Shown here: one piece after another, positions 52,968-61,781 of the stretch
How the letters are laid out: each line of letters begins with the position of its first letter
Position numbering within the stretch: position 1 is the first letter of the stretch
DNA from: Streptomyces sp. FIT100
GTDB taxonomy: Bacteria > Actinomycetota > Actinomycetes > Streptomycetales > Streptomycetaceae
Direction: 5' to 3'
DNA: 64,000 bases
Assembly (NCBI RefSeq): GCF_024584805.1
Contig: NZ_CP075715.1
Span: 1,290,001-1,354,000 of the forward strand
The notes under the pieces: model-generated
What the model saw: the letters and a program-made list of their open reading frames with translations, nothing else
What the model was told of the DNA's origin: nothing
The model's database searches: none
Program-made: the position numbers and the translations under genes

Positions 52968-52983
52968 CTGAGCAAGCGCTTAG
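52968..52983. promoter_or_regulatory. Candidate TetR operator, autoregulatory copy
   Basis: CTGAGC-AAGC-GCTTAG, 45 bases upstream of the TetR start. 13 of 16 bases match the site at 51676 with identical spacing. Confidence 0.7.
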
Positions 52984-53001
52984 ACCCTGTCCATCGCTTC
53001 G

Positions 53002-53289
53002 TCACAGCTTCTGGAAGGGGTCGTGCTCCGCGAGGAGCTTCTCCAGCCGCGCCTGGTCGACACGGCTGACGATCTGCCCGGCCTCCTGCTTGTCCCGCAC
53101 CACCTTGGCCAGTGTGAACGCCGAGGTCGTGAGGTAGAGGACCGCGATCCCGAGGAAGGCGCGCACCCAGACGTCGGCCTCCAGATTGAAGATTCCGAGG
53201 GCGACGGCCGCGAGCGCGACGGCGAAGGAGGCGACGGCCTGACCGTAGTACGCCGTCGTGTTCTGCTGTTTGACCGGGGTCTCACTCAT
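53002..53289 (-). CDS. YiaA/YiaB family inner membrane protein
   Basis: 95 aa, two membrane helices (YYGQAVASFAVALAAVALGIFNL and WVRAFLGIAVLYLTTSAFTLA) and a charged C-terminus (VVRDKQEAGQIVSRVDQARLEKL). It matches the YiaAB two-helix domain. Function unknown. ATG 53289 is used; the longer frame would add 12 unlikely residues. Confidence 0.88.
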   Translation of the reverse strand: MSETPVKQQNTTAYYGQAVASFAVALAAVALGIFNLEADVWVRAFLGIAVLYLTTSAFTLAKVVRDKQEAGQIVSRVDQARLEKLLAEHDPFQKL

Positions 53290-53358
53290 GCCGGAAGGAT
53301 GCGCGGGACGGGTCCCGGCCGGCATCCGCTCCCGTACTCACCCGCCTCACCCGCGTAC

Positions 53359-54513
53359 TCAGAACGCCGAGACCCCGGTCAGCGCGCGGCCGATGATCAG
53401 CTTCTGGATCTGGCTGGTGCCCTCGTAGAGGGTCATCACGCGCGCGTCGCGCAGCAGCTTGCCGACCGGGTACTCGTCGATGTAGCCGTAGCCGCCGAAG
53501 ACCTGGAGCGCGTTGCTGGCGGCGCGGACGGCGGCCTCGGAGGCGAAGAGCTTCGCCTGGGACGCGGCGGTGGCGAACTCCCCGCCGCGGTCGACGAGGT
53601 CCGCGACGCGCCAGGTCAGCAGCCGGGCGGCGTCCACATCCACGGCGATGTCGCTGATCAGCTCCTGCACCAGCTGGTACGAGGCGATCGGCTTGCCGAA
53701 CTGCTCGCGCTCGCGCGCATAGCCGACGGCCGCGTCGAGCGCCGCCTGGGCGATGCCGACACAGCCCGCGGCCACCGACATCCGGCCCTTGGCGAGCGCG
53801 GACATGGCGATCGAGAACCCCTTGCCCTCGGGCCCGAGCATGGCGTCGGCCGGCACGCGCACGTCCTCCAGGACCAGTTCGGCCGTGGCCTGGCCACGCA
53901 GGCCGAGCTTGCCGCGGACGGTGCGCCGGGTCAGTCCGGGCGTGTCGGCCGGCACGAGGAAGGCGGATATCCCGCGGTGCCCGGGGGCGTCGCCGGTGCG
54001 GGCGAAGAGCAGCACGACATCGGCCCAGGTGCCGTTGGTGATGAACATCTTCGAGCCGTTGACGACGTACGCGTCGCCGTCCCGTACGGCCCGGGTGGCG
54101 AGGCCGGCCGCGTCCGAGCCGGTGCCCGGCTCGGTGAGCCCGAAGCAGCCGAGGGCCTCGCCTGCGGCGAGCCGCGGCAGCCAGTGCCGCTTCTGCTGCT
54201 CACTGCCCCAAGCGGCGATGGTCTTGGCGACCAGACCGAGGGAGACGGACACGATGCCCCTGACCGACGAGTCGCCGCGCCCGAGCTCCTCCGTGACCAG
54301 GCAGTACGCGAGGTGGTCGCCGCCCGAGCCGCCGTACTCCTCGGCGACGGTGAGGCCGAGGAAGCCGACCGAGCCGAGCTTCTTCACGATCGACTTGTCG
54401 ACACTCTCGGCCCGGTCCCAGTCGACGGCATGGGGGGCGATCTCACGGTCGACGAAGTCGCGGGCGAGCTGCCGGACGGCCTTGTGCTCGTCGCCGAGTT
54501 CCAGGTTCACCAC
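53359..54513 (-). CDS. Acyl-CoA dehydrogenase
   Basis: 384 aa. Classical ACAD: CFGLTEPGTGSDAAGLAT (FAD signature 1), MSVAAGCVGIAQAALD, and QVFGGYGYIDEYPVGKLLRD with YEGTSQIQKLIIGR (signature 2). The catalytic Glu is in YEGTS. It oxidises acyl-CoA, passing electrons to ETF. GTG start at 54513. A TetR gene is divergent, with a palindrome between them that recurs at 61644. Confidence 0.92.
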   Translation of the reverse strand: MVNLELGDEHKAVRQLARDFVDREIAPHAVDWDRAESVDKSIVKKLGSVGFLGLTVAEEYGGSGGDHLAYCLVTEELGRGDSSVRGIVSVSLGLVAKTIAAWGSEQQKRHWLPRLAAGEALGCFGLTEPGTGSDAAGLATRAVRDGDAYVVNGSKMFITNGTWADVVLLFARTGDAPGHRGISAFLVPADTPGLTRRTVRGKLGLRGQATAELVLEDVRVPADAMLGPEGKGFSIAMSALAKGRMSVAAGCVGIAQAALDAAVGYAREREQFGKPIASYQLVQELISDIAVDVDAARLLTWRVADLVDRGGEFATAASQAKLFASEAAVRAASNALQVFGGYGYIDEYPVGKLLRDARVMTLYEGTSQIQKLIIGRALTGVSAF

Positions 54514-54529
54514 TGGACATCCCGCCTTT

Positions 54530-54546
54530 AACTATCACTGCTAGTT
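54530..54546. promoter_or_regulatory. TetR-type operator shared with the ALDH operon
   Basis: AACTATCACTGCTAGTT, an inverted repeat AACTA-N7-TAGTT, between the divergent acyl-CoA dehydrogenase and TetR genes. Its reverse complement occurs at 61644-61660 with a single mismatch (16/17). It lies about 16 bases before the -10-like TACTAT (54563) of the TetR gene. Confidence 0.8.
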
Positions 54547-54575
54547 TCCGATCGGCAGGCCCTACTATGTGCGCC

Positions 54576-55253
54576 ATGGCCCGACCGCGCAAGCCCCTCC
54601 TCAGCAGAGACCGCATCGTCGGGGCCGCGAGCGCGCTCGTCGACGCGGAGGGCCTGGAGGCGGTCTCCACCCGCCGGCTCGCCGCCGAGCTGGGCGTGAG
54701 CGGGCCGTCCCTGTACAACCACTTCCGCAACAAGGACGAGATCCTCGACGCGGTCGCCGACGCGGTCAGCGCCAAGGTCGACCTGTCGATGTTCGACGAG
54801 TCGGACAGCCGCGACTGGCGCACCGCACTGCACGACTGGGCCGTCTCCTACCGCGCGGCCCTCGCCGACCACCCCCGCCTCGTCCCCCTCCTCGCCCGCG
54901 GCCCCGGCCGCCGTCCCGCCGGCCTGAAGGTCGCCGACGCGGTCTTCGGAGCGATGGTGCGCGCGGGCTGGCCCCCCGCCCAGGCCACCCGCATCGGCGC
55001 CCTGATGCGGTACTTCATCACCGGCTCGGCGCTCGGCTCCTTCGCCCGCGGCTTCGTGCAGGACGAGACCGCCTACGACCCCGCCGACTACCCTCACCTC
55101 GGCCAGGCTCATCTCCTCGCCGACCGCCAGGAGCAGGTCGACGAGGGCGCGTTCGCGACGGGGCTGCGGGCGCTGCTGGACGGCCTTGCGGTGCAGTACG
55201 AGGCGGGGGTGCGGGAGGCGTGGGGGAAGAAGGGCCCCACGGGCGGCTCGTAG
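54576..55253 (+). CDS. TetR family regulator of acyl-CoA dehydrogenase and aldehyde dehydrogenase genes
   Basis: 225 aa. HTH: IVGAASALVDAEGLEAVSTRRLAAELGVSGPSLYNHFRNKDEIL. The C-terminal region (RYFITGSALGSFARGF) fits the TetR_C tetracyclin-repressor-like group. I use ATG 54576 (MARPRKPLL); 54567 is also in frame. TACTAT at 54563-54568 would place a transcription start near 54575, so the mRNA could be leaderless. The overlapping operator suggests autorepression. Confidence 0.87.
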   Translation: MARPRKPLLSRDRIVGAASALVDAEGLEAVSTRRLAAELGVSGPSLYNHFRNKDEILDAVADAVSAKVDLSMFDESDSRDWRTALHDWAVSYRAALADHPRLVPLLARGPGRRPAGLKVADAVFGAMVRAGWPPAQATRIGALMRYFITGSALGSFARGFVQDETAYDPADYPHLGQAHLLADRQEQVDEGAFATGLRALLDGLAVQYEAGVREAWGKKGPTGGS

Positions 55254-55366
55254 CGGCGGCGCGGGCGGGGCAAGGGATGCGGTACTCCGCGGTCCGGCAC
55301 GGCCGGCGGCGCATGGACGAGAAGGCTTCGGCCGCCACCGAACAGTGACTGCGCCACCCTGGAGGC

Positions 55367-56067
55367 ATGGCTTCCAACGATGTCGCCGCCCTCGCGGCGC
55401 TGCTCGCCGACGAGACCCGCGCCGCCTTCTGCCTGGCCCTGCTGGACGGACGGGCCTGGACGGCCGGGGAGCTGGCCCGGCATGCCCGGGTGGCCCCCTC
55501 CACCGCGAGTGAGCATCTGGGGAAGCTGGTGGCGGGCGGGCTGCTGGCCGAGGAGCGGCAGGGGCGGCACCGTACGTGCGGCTGGCCGGGGAGTCCTCCG
55601 CGCACCTGGTCGAGCTGCTCGCCGCGCACGCCGCGCACGCCGCGCCGTCCGACGAGCCGCCGCGGACGCTGCGGGCGGCGAGCGCGCGCAGCGCCATGGC
55701 CCGCGGACGCACCTGCTACGACCATCTCGCCGGGAGGCTCGGCACCGCGATCACGGACGCGATGACCGCGCGGGGCCTACTGCGCCAGGACACCGGTTTC
55801 GCGCTGACCGATGCGGGTCTGGAGTGGTTCCGGACGGTGGGGATCGCGCTGCCCTCGGGTGGGCGGCGGCCGCTCGCCCGGGCGTGCCTGGACTGGACGG
55901 AGCGCCGCCCGCACCTGGCCGGGCTCGCCGGGGCGGAGCTGTGCCGGCACGCCCTGAGCGCCGGCTGGTGTGCGCGCATCGGCTCGGAACGTGCGGTCCG
56001 GGTCACCCCGGACGGCGAGCGGGCCCTCGGCGATCTGCTCGGGATCGACGCGGGGATATTGCGGTGA
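55367..56067 (+). pseudogene. ArsR-type winged-helix regulator, split by a one-base frameshift
   Basis: Frame 1 gives MASNDVAALAALLADETRAAFCLALLDGRAWTAGELARHA, then VAPSTASEHLGKLVAGGLLAEERQGRHR, a typical ArsR HTH. Similarity then jumps frame at about 55572 to VRLAGESSAHLVELLAAHA and on to VTPDGERALGDLLGIDAGILR, ending at 56067. Restoring one base in CACCGTACGTGCGG gives a continuous protein of about 232 aa. Either a recent inactivation or a sequencing error. Confidence 0.82.
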
Positions 56068-56099
56068 GCGCCGAAGCGTCGTCGGCGTACGGTCGCTCC

Positions 56100-57065
56100 A
56101 TGACCTCCACCCCCTGGCGCGCTGTCGCCGCTGCCGCGACGACCGTCGTTCTCTGGGCCTCGGCCTTCGTCTCGATCCGCAGCGCCGGTGCGGAGTACTC
56201 CCCCGGCGCGCTCGCGCTCGGCCGGCTGCTCGCCGGGGCCCTGGTCCTGGTCGCGATATGTGCCGTACGGCGCGAGGGGCCCCCGCCCCGGGCCGCCTGG
56301 CCGGGGATCGCGGTCTCCGGGCTGCTCTGGTTCGGGCTGTACATGGTCGTCCTGAACTGGGGCGAGCAGAAGGTCGACGCGGGCACCGCGGCCCTGGTGG
56401 TCAATGTCGGCCCACTGGTCATGGCGCTGCTGGCGGGGTGGCTGCTCAAGGAGGGGCTGCCGCCGCGGCTGCTCGCCGGGATGGGCGTGTCCTTCGCGGG
56501 CGCGGCGGTGGTCGGTCTGTCGATGTCCGGTGAGGGCTCGGCGTCGGTGCTCGGCGTGGCCCTGTGCCTGCTCGCCGCGGTCTCGTACGCGGCCGGGGTG
56601 GTGGCCCAGAAGCCCGCCCTGCGGCACGCGTCCGCGCTCCAGGTGACGACCTGGGGCTGTGTGATCGGGGCGGTGGCGTGTCTGCCGTTCGCCGGGGTGC
56701 TGGTGCGCGAGGTGGCCGCGGCGCCCGCGGCGGCGACGCTCAACATGGTGTACCTGGGCGTGTTCCCGACCGCGCTGGCGTTCACGACCTGGGCGTACGC
56801 GCTGGCCCGTACGACCGCGGGCAGGATGGGCGCGACCACGTACGCCGTGCCCGCCCTGGTGGTGCTGATGTCCTGGCTTTTCCTGCAGGAGGTGCCGGGC
56901 CTGCTGACCCTGCTGGGCGGTGTGGTGTGTCTGGCGGGTGTGGCGGTGTCGCGCTCGCGGGCGCGTACGCCGGCCCGGGCGGACCGGACCGGCGTCACGG
57001 AAGCGGCCGCGACCGCGGCCGCCGATGTCAGTCCCGCGCAGCCGCCCGCTTCGCGAGAATCCTGA
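56100..57065 (+). CDS. EamA/DMT family transporter
   Basis: 321 aa, ten membrane helices in two EamA repeats (TVVLWASAFVSIRSAGAEYSPGALALGR and ALCLLAAVSYAAGVVAQKPAL). The family exports metabolites or amino acids. ATG 56100 is at the start of helix 1; GTG 56064 overlaps the stop of the ArsR-like gene (GTGA) and could be the coupled start. The C-terminus overlaps the convergent MFS gene by 38 bases. Confidence 0.87.
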   Translation: MTSTPWRAVAAAATTVVLWASAFVSIRSAGAEYSPGALALGRLLAGALVLVAICAVRREGPPPRAAWPGIAVSGLLWFGLYMVVLNWGEQKVDAGTAALVVNVGPLVMALLAGWLLKEGLPPRLLAGMGVSFAGAAVVGLSMSGEGSASVLGVALCLLAAVSYAAGVVAQKPALRHASALQVTTWGCVIGAVACLPFAGVLVREVAAAPAAATLNMVYLGVFPTALAFTTWAYALARTTAGRMGATTYAVPALVVLMSWLFLQEVPGLLTLLGGVVCLAGVAVSRSRARTPARADRTGVTEAAATAAADVSPAQPPASRES

Positions 57066-58362
57066 TCGACGCGAGCGCGATGACGGCGAGGCCGATGATG
57101 TAGCCGGAAACGGCCATCGAGGTGCCGGTCGCCTCCAGCAGCAGCACCATGACGAAGGGCGCCAGGCCGCCGCCGAAGACCGCGGCGATCTGGTAGCCGA
57201 GCGAGGCGCCGGTGTACCTCATCTCGGCGGTGAACAGCTCGGCGAAGAGCGCGGCCTGCGGTCCGTACATGATGCTGAGGAAGCAGCTGGTGACGAAGGT
57301 GCCGACGGCCAGCCACAGCAGCGACTTGGTGTCGATGAGCAGGAACAGCGGCACCGCCCACACCAGCAGCCCGACCGCCCCGAAGGCGTAGATCCGCAGC
57401 CGTCCGATGCGGTCGGAGAGGGCGGCGGACGCCGGTATGAGCGCGAGCTGGGTGAGGCTGACGCAGAGCGAGACGGTGAGCACCGCGTCGCGCTCCATGC
57501 CGAGTTCGCGGGTCGAGTAGTCCAGGACGCCGGTGATGATGATGTAGAACGTCGCGGTGTTGACGGCGAAGGAGCCGCCGGCGAGGAACACGGTGCCCAG
57601 GTGCCGGCGCAGGATCGTCCGGAGCGGCGAGCGGGGCTCGCTCTTCTCCTGCTCGGCCAGGGCCTGTTCGGCCTCGCGGAACTCGGGGGTCTCCTCGACG
57701 CGGGTGTGGATGAACCAGGCGAGTCCGAGGACGAGGAAGCCCACGACGAACGGCACCCGCCAGCCCCAGGAGGCGAAGGCGGCGTCGTCGGTGAAGGCGC
57801 CCGCGATCAGGAAGACGCTGTTGGCGGTGACCACTCCGATGGGCACCCCGAGCTGGACGAGGCTTCCGTACAGCCCGCGCTTGCCCTCGGGGGCGTACTC
57901 GGTGGCCATCAGCATCGCGCCGCCCCACTGGGCGCCGACGGCGACGCCCTGCATGACGCGGAGCAGCACCAGCAGCAGCGGTGCGGCGATGCCGATCGTC
58001 TCGTACGTCGGCAGGAGGCCGATTCCCGTGGTGGCGACGCCCATCAGCGTGAGCGCGAGGACGAGCATCGGCTTGCGGCCGCGCTTGTCTCCGAGCTGGC
58101 CGGCGATGATGCCGCCGATCGGGCGGGCGAGGAAGCCGACCGCGAAGGTGGCGAAGGCCGCGAGGACGCCGGCCGACGCACTGCCCGAGGGGAAGTACAG
58201 GTCGCCGAGCACGAGGGCGGCCGCGATACCGAAGACGAAGTAGTCGTACCACTCGACGGCGGAGGCGAGAGCGGCCGCGGTGGCCACGCGGCGGCGGTGC
58301 CGGTCGGTGGGGGCGGCCACCTGTGCCGAACCGGCGAGCGGGGAAGGGGGTGCCGTGTCCAT
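57028..58362 (-). CDS. MFS metabolite:H+ symporter (MHS family)
   Basis: 444 aa, twelve helices. SAVEWYDYFVFGIAAALVLG is the MHS signature start, and GQLGDKRGRKPMLV and GGAMLMATEYAPEGKRGLYGS are the usual loops. MHS members import organic acids, betaines or alpha-ketoglutarate. ATG 58362 (MDTAPPSPL) fits the family. It converges with and overlaps the DMT gene by 38 bases. A degenerate ACCGAC-like palindrome lies 48 bases upstream of its start. Confidence 0.88.
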   Translation of the reverse strand: MDTAPPSPLAGSAQVAAPTDRHRRRVATAAALASAVEWYDYFVFGIAAALVLGDLYFPSGSASAGVLAAFATFAVGFLARPIGGIIAGQLGDKRGRKPMLVLALTLMGVATTGIGLLPTYETIGIAAPLLLVLLRVMQGVAVGAQWGGAMLMATEYAPEGKRGLYGSLVQLGVPIGVVTANSVFLIAGAFTDDAAFASWGWRVPFVVGFLVLGLAWFIHTRVEETPEFREAEQALAEQEKSEPRSPLRTILRRHLGTVFLAGGSFAVNTATFYIIITGVLDYSTRELGMERDAVLTVSLCVSLTQLALIPASAALSDRIGRLRIYAFGAVGLLVWAVPLFLLIDTKSLLWLAVGTFVTSCFLSIMYGPQAALFAELFTAEMRYTGASLGYQIAAVFGGGLAPFVMVLLLEATGTSMAVSGYIIGLAVIALASIRILAKRAAARD

Positions 58363-58409
58363 GCGTGCACACTCCGATGGGTGCGGGGGACGAGGAGTGC
58401 GGGGACCGT

Positions 58410-58423
58410 ACCGACCGGGTGGT
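58410..58423. promoter_or_regulatory. Weak candidate site 3 of the ACCGAC-N2-GTCGGT operator
   Basis: ACCGAC-CG-GGTGGT, one perfect half and a 4/6 second half, 47 bases upstream of the MFS start, the same distance as sites 1 and 2 from their genes. Confidence 0.4.
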
Positions 58424-58495
58424 ATGGCGGTCAACGGGTCGCGCAGCAGGAGTTTTTGCTCGATCATTACCCGTCAGTAGCGCCCTGGACATGCC

Positions 58496-59089
58496 ATGGT
58501 GAACGCCGTGAGCCTCATGCCCCCGCCCTCGACCGCCGCCTGGCGGCACCAGGACACCCGAGCGGGCTTCGAAGTCGCCTACTTCCAGGCCGTGGAGAAC
58601 GGCTGGCACATCGACGGGTACACGTCCGCCTGGGCGGACGGCGGTACCTTCGCCGTCGAGTACGCCATCGAACTGGACACGGCCTGGCGGACCATGGGCG
58701 CCCGGATCCGCGGCCGGTCGCCCGCGGGGCCCAGCTCGACGGTGCTGGCGACGGACGGTTCGGGGCACTGGCAGGTCGACGGGGAGCCGGCGCCGCACCT
58801 CGACGGCTGCTTCGACATCGACCTGGAGGCGTCGGCCCTGACCAACGCCCTGCCCGTGCGCCGCCTGGAGCTGCCGGCCGGGGCCGCGGCGGGCGCGCCG
58901 GCGGCCTGGGTGCGCGCGGTCGGCCTCCGCGTCGAACGGCTGGAGCAGACCTACGCCCGCACCGCCGACGAGGCCGGGCACCAGCGCTACGAATACGCGG
59001 CCCCCGCCCTCGACTTCGCCTGCCGCATCGTCTTCGACGAGTCGGGACTCGCGCTGGACTACCCGGGGATCGCCGTCCGCGTCGCCTGA
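58496..59089 (+). CDS. Putative glycolipid-binding domain protein
   Basis: 197 aa, beta-rich. WRHQDTRAGFEVAYFQ, DGGTFAVEYAIELD, LPVRRLEL and the C-terminal FACRIVFDESGLALDYPGIAVR match the bacterial putative glycolipid-binding family (DUF1089-type). Ligand unproven. Its end overlaps the convergent alcohol dehydrogenase gene by 31 bases. Start ATG 58496; internal ATG 58517 is possible. Confidence 0.8.
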   Translation: MVNAVSLMPPPSTAAWRHQDTRAGFEVAYFQAVENGWHIDGYTSAWADGGTFAVEYAIELDTAWRTMGARIRGRSPAGPSSTVLATDGSGHWQVDGEPAPHLDGCFDIDLEASALTNALPVRRLELPAGAAAGAPAAWVRAVGLRVERLEQTYARTADEAGHQRYEYAAPALDFACRIVFDESGLALDYPGIAVRVA

Positions 59090-60189
59090 TCCGCAGAGGA
59101 GGCCCCGGCGGGGAAGACGACCAGCGCCCTGCCGCCCTTGCCCGCGAGCATGGTGTCGAAGGCGGCCGGGATGCCGTCGAGCCCGATCCGCTCGGTGACC
59201 AGCGTGCTCAGGTCCAGACGCCCCGCGCGGATGTGCTCCGCCAGCACCGGCAGGTCACGCGCCGGGTCGCAGTTGCCGTACACGCAGCCCGCGAGCGTAC
59301 GACCCCAGTGGAAGAGTTCCAGCGCGTTGAAGGTGACCCGCTGGTCCTTGCCGCCGATGCCGACGACGGTCGTGCGGCCGCCGCGCCGGGTCGCGTCCCA
59401 GGCGGTACGGATCGTGTCCGCACGGCCGACGCACTCGATCGCCACGTCGGCGCCCTGCCCACCCGTCAGCCCCCGGATCTGCCGCACCGTCGTGTCCGAG
59501 GCGACGACGTACTCGGTGGCGCCTGCGCTGCGGGCGAGGGCCTCCTTCTCCTGCGACACATCGACGGCGATGACCGTCGAGGCTCCCGCGATCCGCGCGG
59601 ACTGGAGGGTCGCGAGGCCGACCCCACCGACGCCGAGGACGACCACCGTCTCGCCCTCGCGGACGCGCGCCGAGTGGTGGACCGCCCCGTAGCCGGTGAG
59701 GACCGCGCAGCCGAGGAGTGCGGCGTCGGTGAGCGGGACGCCGTCCGGGACCGGGAGCACGCAGTTCGCCGCGACGACGGTCTCCTCGGCGAACGCGGCC
59801 ACGTTGAGGCCGGGGTGGAGCTCGGTGCCGTCCTCGGCGACGGCGTACACGGCGCCCGCGCCGGTGAGTGCATCGGCGCAGAGCCAGACCTCGCCGAGCG
59901 AGCAGTGGTGGCACTTTCCGCAGGACGGCGCCCAGTTGAGCACCACGCCGTCGCCGGGCGCGACATGGGTGACGCCCTCGCCGACGGAGACGACCGTGCC
60001 CGCGCCCTCGTGGCCGAGGACGGCGGGGACGGGGACGCGCATGGTGCCGTTGGAGAGGGAGAGGTCCGAGTGGCAGACCCCGGCGGCGGCGAGGCGGACC
60101 CTCACCTGGCCGGGTCCCGGCTCGGGGAGGCGGATGCCGGTGATCTCCAGCGGAGAACCGACGGCGGGCAGGACTGCGGCGCGGACCAC
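59059..60189 (-). CDS. Zinc-dependent alcohol dehydrogenase
   Basis: 376 aa, MDR superfamily. Catalytic zinc: GVCHSD and GHEGAG. Structural zinc: CGKCHHCSLGEVWLC. NAD fold: VVVLGVGGVGLATLQSARIAGA. Similar in layout to NAD/mycothiol-type class III enzymes. It begins 17 bases after the aldehyde dehydrogenase stop with GGGAGAA upstream of the GTG. The pair suggests an alcohol-to-aldehyde-to-acid route controlled by the AACTA-N7-TAGTT operator. Confidence 0.9.
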   Translation of the reverse strand: MVRAAVLPAVGSPLEITGIRLPEPGPGQVRVRLAAAGVCHSDLSLSNGTMRVPVPAVLGHEGAGTVVSVGEGVTHVAPGDGVVLNWAPSCGKCHHCSLGEVWLCADALTGAGAVYAVAEDGTELHPGLNVAAFAEETVVAANCVLPVPDGVPLTDAALLGCAVLTGYGAVHHSARVREGETVVVLGVGGVGLATLQSARIAGASTVIAVDVSQEKEALARSAGATEYVVASDTTVRQIRGLTGGQGADVAIECVGRADTIRTAWDATRRGGRTTVVGIGGKDQRVTFNALELFHWGRTLAGCVYGNCDPARDLPVLAEHIRAGRLDLSTLVTERIGLDGIPAAFDTMLAGKGGRALVVFPAGASSADQATRTAIPG

Positions 60190-60206
60190 GGTGTGATTCT
60201 CCCGGC

Positions 60207-61598
60207 TCAGAACTGGAGGGACTTGGTCTGAAGGTACTCGGCGAGGCCGTGCGGACCGAGCTCGCGGCCGACGCCGGACTGCTTGTGACCGCCGAACGGG
60301 GCCAGCGGGTTGAAGCGGCCGCCGTTGATGTCGACCTGGCCGGTCTGCATACGGCGGGCGAAGGCGACGGCAGCGTCCCGGTCGCCCCAGACGGCGCCCG
60401 CGAGACCGTACACGGTGCCGTTGGCGATGCGGAGGGCGTCGTCCTCGTCCTCGTACCGCAGGATCGAGACGACCGGGCCGAAGATCTCCTCCTGGGCGAG
60501 GGACATCTCGGGGGTGACGTCGGCGAAGACGGTCGGCGCGACGTAGTAGCCCGTCTCGCGCGGGGCCTCGGGGCCACCGGCGACGAGCCGGGCGCCCTCG
60601 GCGACGCCCTGCTCGATGTGGCCGCGGACGCGCTGCCGCTGCTTGGCGCTGACGAGCGGGCCGATGCGGTCGCCGGGGACGTACTTGGCGACGGCGGCGA
60701 CGGCCAGGGCCACGGCCTCGTCGTACTGGTCGCGGTGGACCAGCATCCGGGTCCAGGCGCTGCACGTCTGGCCGGAGTTGGACATGACGTTGGCGATGCC
60801 GACGTTGACGGCGCGGGCGAGGTCGGCGCTCGGCAGGATCACGTTGGCCGACTTGCCGCCGAGCTCCAGGGCGACGCGCTTCACGGCGCCGCCCGCCGTC
60901 GCGCCGATCCGCCGGCCGACGGCGGTGGAGCCGGTGAACGAGACCAGGTCGACGTCCGGGTGTTCGGCGAGTGCCTGGCCGGCGACCGGTCCGAGGCCGG
61001 TGACGAGGTTGAACACCCCGGCCGGAAGCCCCGCTTCGTGCACGGCCTCGGCGAAGAGCTGGGCGGTCAGCGGGGTGTCCTCGGCGGGCTTGAGCACCAC
61101 CGTGCAGCCGGCGGCGAGGGCCGGGGCGACCTTGGCGACGATCTGGTGGAGCGGGTAGTTCCAGGGGGTGATGGCGCCGACGACGCCGACGGGCTCCAGC
61201 AGGACGGTGGAGTTGCCGATCTGCTCCTCGAAGGGGTACGAGGCGGCCAGCTCGGCGTACGAGCCCGCGACCAGGAGGGGCAGGCCGGCGTGGACGGACT
61301 CGGCGAGTCCGGTCGGGGCGCCGAGCTCCGCGGTCACGGTCCGGGCGATCTCGTCCTTGCGGGCGGCCAGGGCGTCCCGGAGCGCGGCGAGCTTCTCGGC
61401 GCGGTGGGCGGGGGTGGTGGCGGCCCACCCCGGGAACGCGGCGCGGGCGGCGCGGACCGCATCGTCCACGTCCTGCGCCGTGCCGGCCGGGACGTGCGCG
61501 ATGACCTGCTCGTCGGCGGGGTTCACCACGGGGATGGTGTCGGGGGAGGCGGCAGAGCGCCAGGTGGCGCCGATGTACATGCCGTCATGGGCCTTCAT
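60207..61598 (-). CDS. NAD-dependent aldehyde dehydrogenase
   Basis: 463 aa. ALDH motifs: TPWNYPLHQIVAKVAPALAAG (cofactor fold), VSFTGSTAVGRRIG, ALELGGKSANVIL (general base Glu) and SNSGQTCSAWTRML (nucleophilic Cys in GQTC). EEIFGPVVSILRYED is the conserved end block. First gene of the ALDH-ADH operon; AGGAGC precedes ATG 61598. The operator at 61644 lies 45 bases upstream. Confidence 0.93.
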   Translation of the reverse strand: MKAHDGMYIGATWRSAASPDTIPVVNPADEQVIAHVPAGTAQDVDDAVRAARAAFPGWAATTPAHRAEKLAALRDALAARKDEIARTVTAELGAPTGLAESVHAGLPLLVAGSYAELAASYPFEEQIGNSTVLLEPVGVVGAITPWNYPLHQIVAKVAPALAAGCTVVLKPAEDTPLTAQLFAEAVHEAGLPAGVFNLVTGLGPVAGQALAEHPDVDLVSFTGSTAVGRRIGATAGGAVKRVALELGGKSANVILPSADLARAVNVGIANVMSNSGQTCSAWTRMLVHRDQYDEAVALAVAAVAKYVPGDRIGPLVSAKQRQRVRGHIEQGVAEGARLVAGGPEAPRETGYYVAPTVFADVTPEMSLAQEEIFGPVVSILRYEDEDDALRIANGTVYGLAGAVWGDRDAAVAFARRMQTGQVDINGGRFNPLAPFGGHKQSGVGRELGPHGLAEYLQTKSLQF

Positions 61599-61643
61599 CC
61601 GCGTGCTCCTTCGGACGGGGGAGGCGTCGTGCCGCGGAGCCCA

Positions 61644-61660
61644 AACTAGCGGTGATAGTT
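61644..61660. promoter_or_regulatory. TetR-type operator upstream of the ALDH-ADH operon
   Basis: AACTAGCGGTGATAGTT; its reverse complement differs at one base from the site at 54530 in the TetR/acyl-CoA dehydrogenase gap. Confidence 0.8.
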
Positions 61661-61781
61661 TTCGCGCGCCAGGGCGGGGCGGGGTGCGGTGGGTCTCCCC
61701 CGCCCCACCCCGCCTCCTGTCCCGTGATGGCGGCATGGCGCCCGGCCGCGGCATGGCGTCATGGCGCCCGGCTGCGGCCGG

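Noticed and set aside
56920..60231. Open frame of 1103 codons across the MFS and downstream genes
   Set aside because: Antisense shadow of three real genes; no domain-like sequence.
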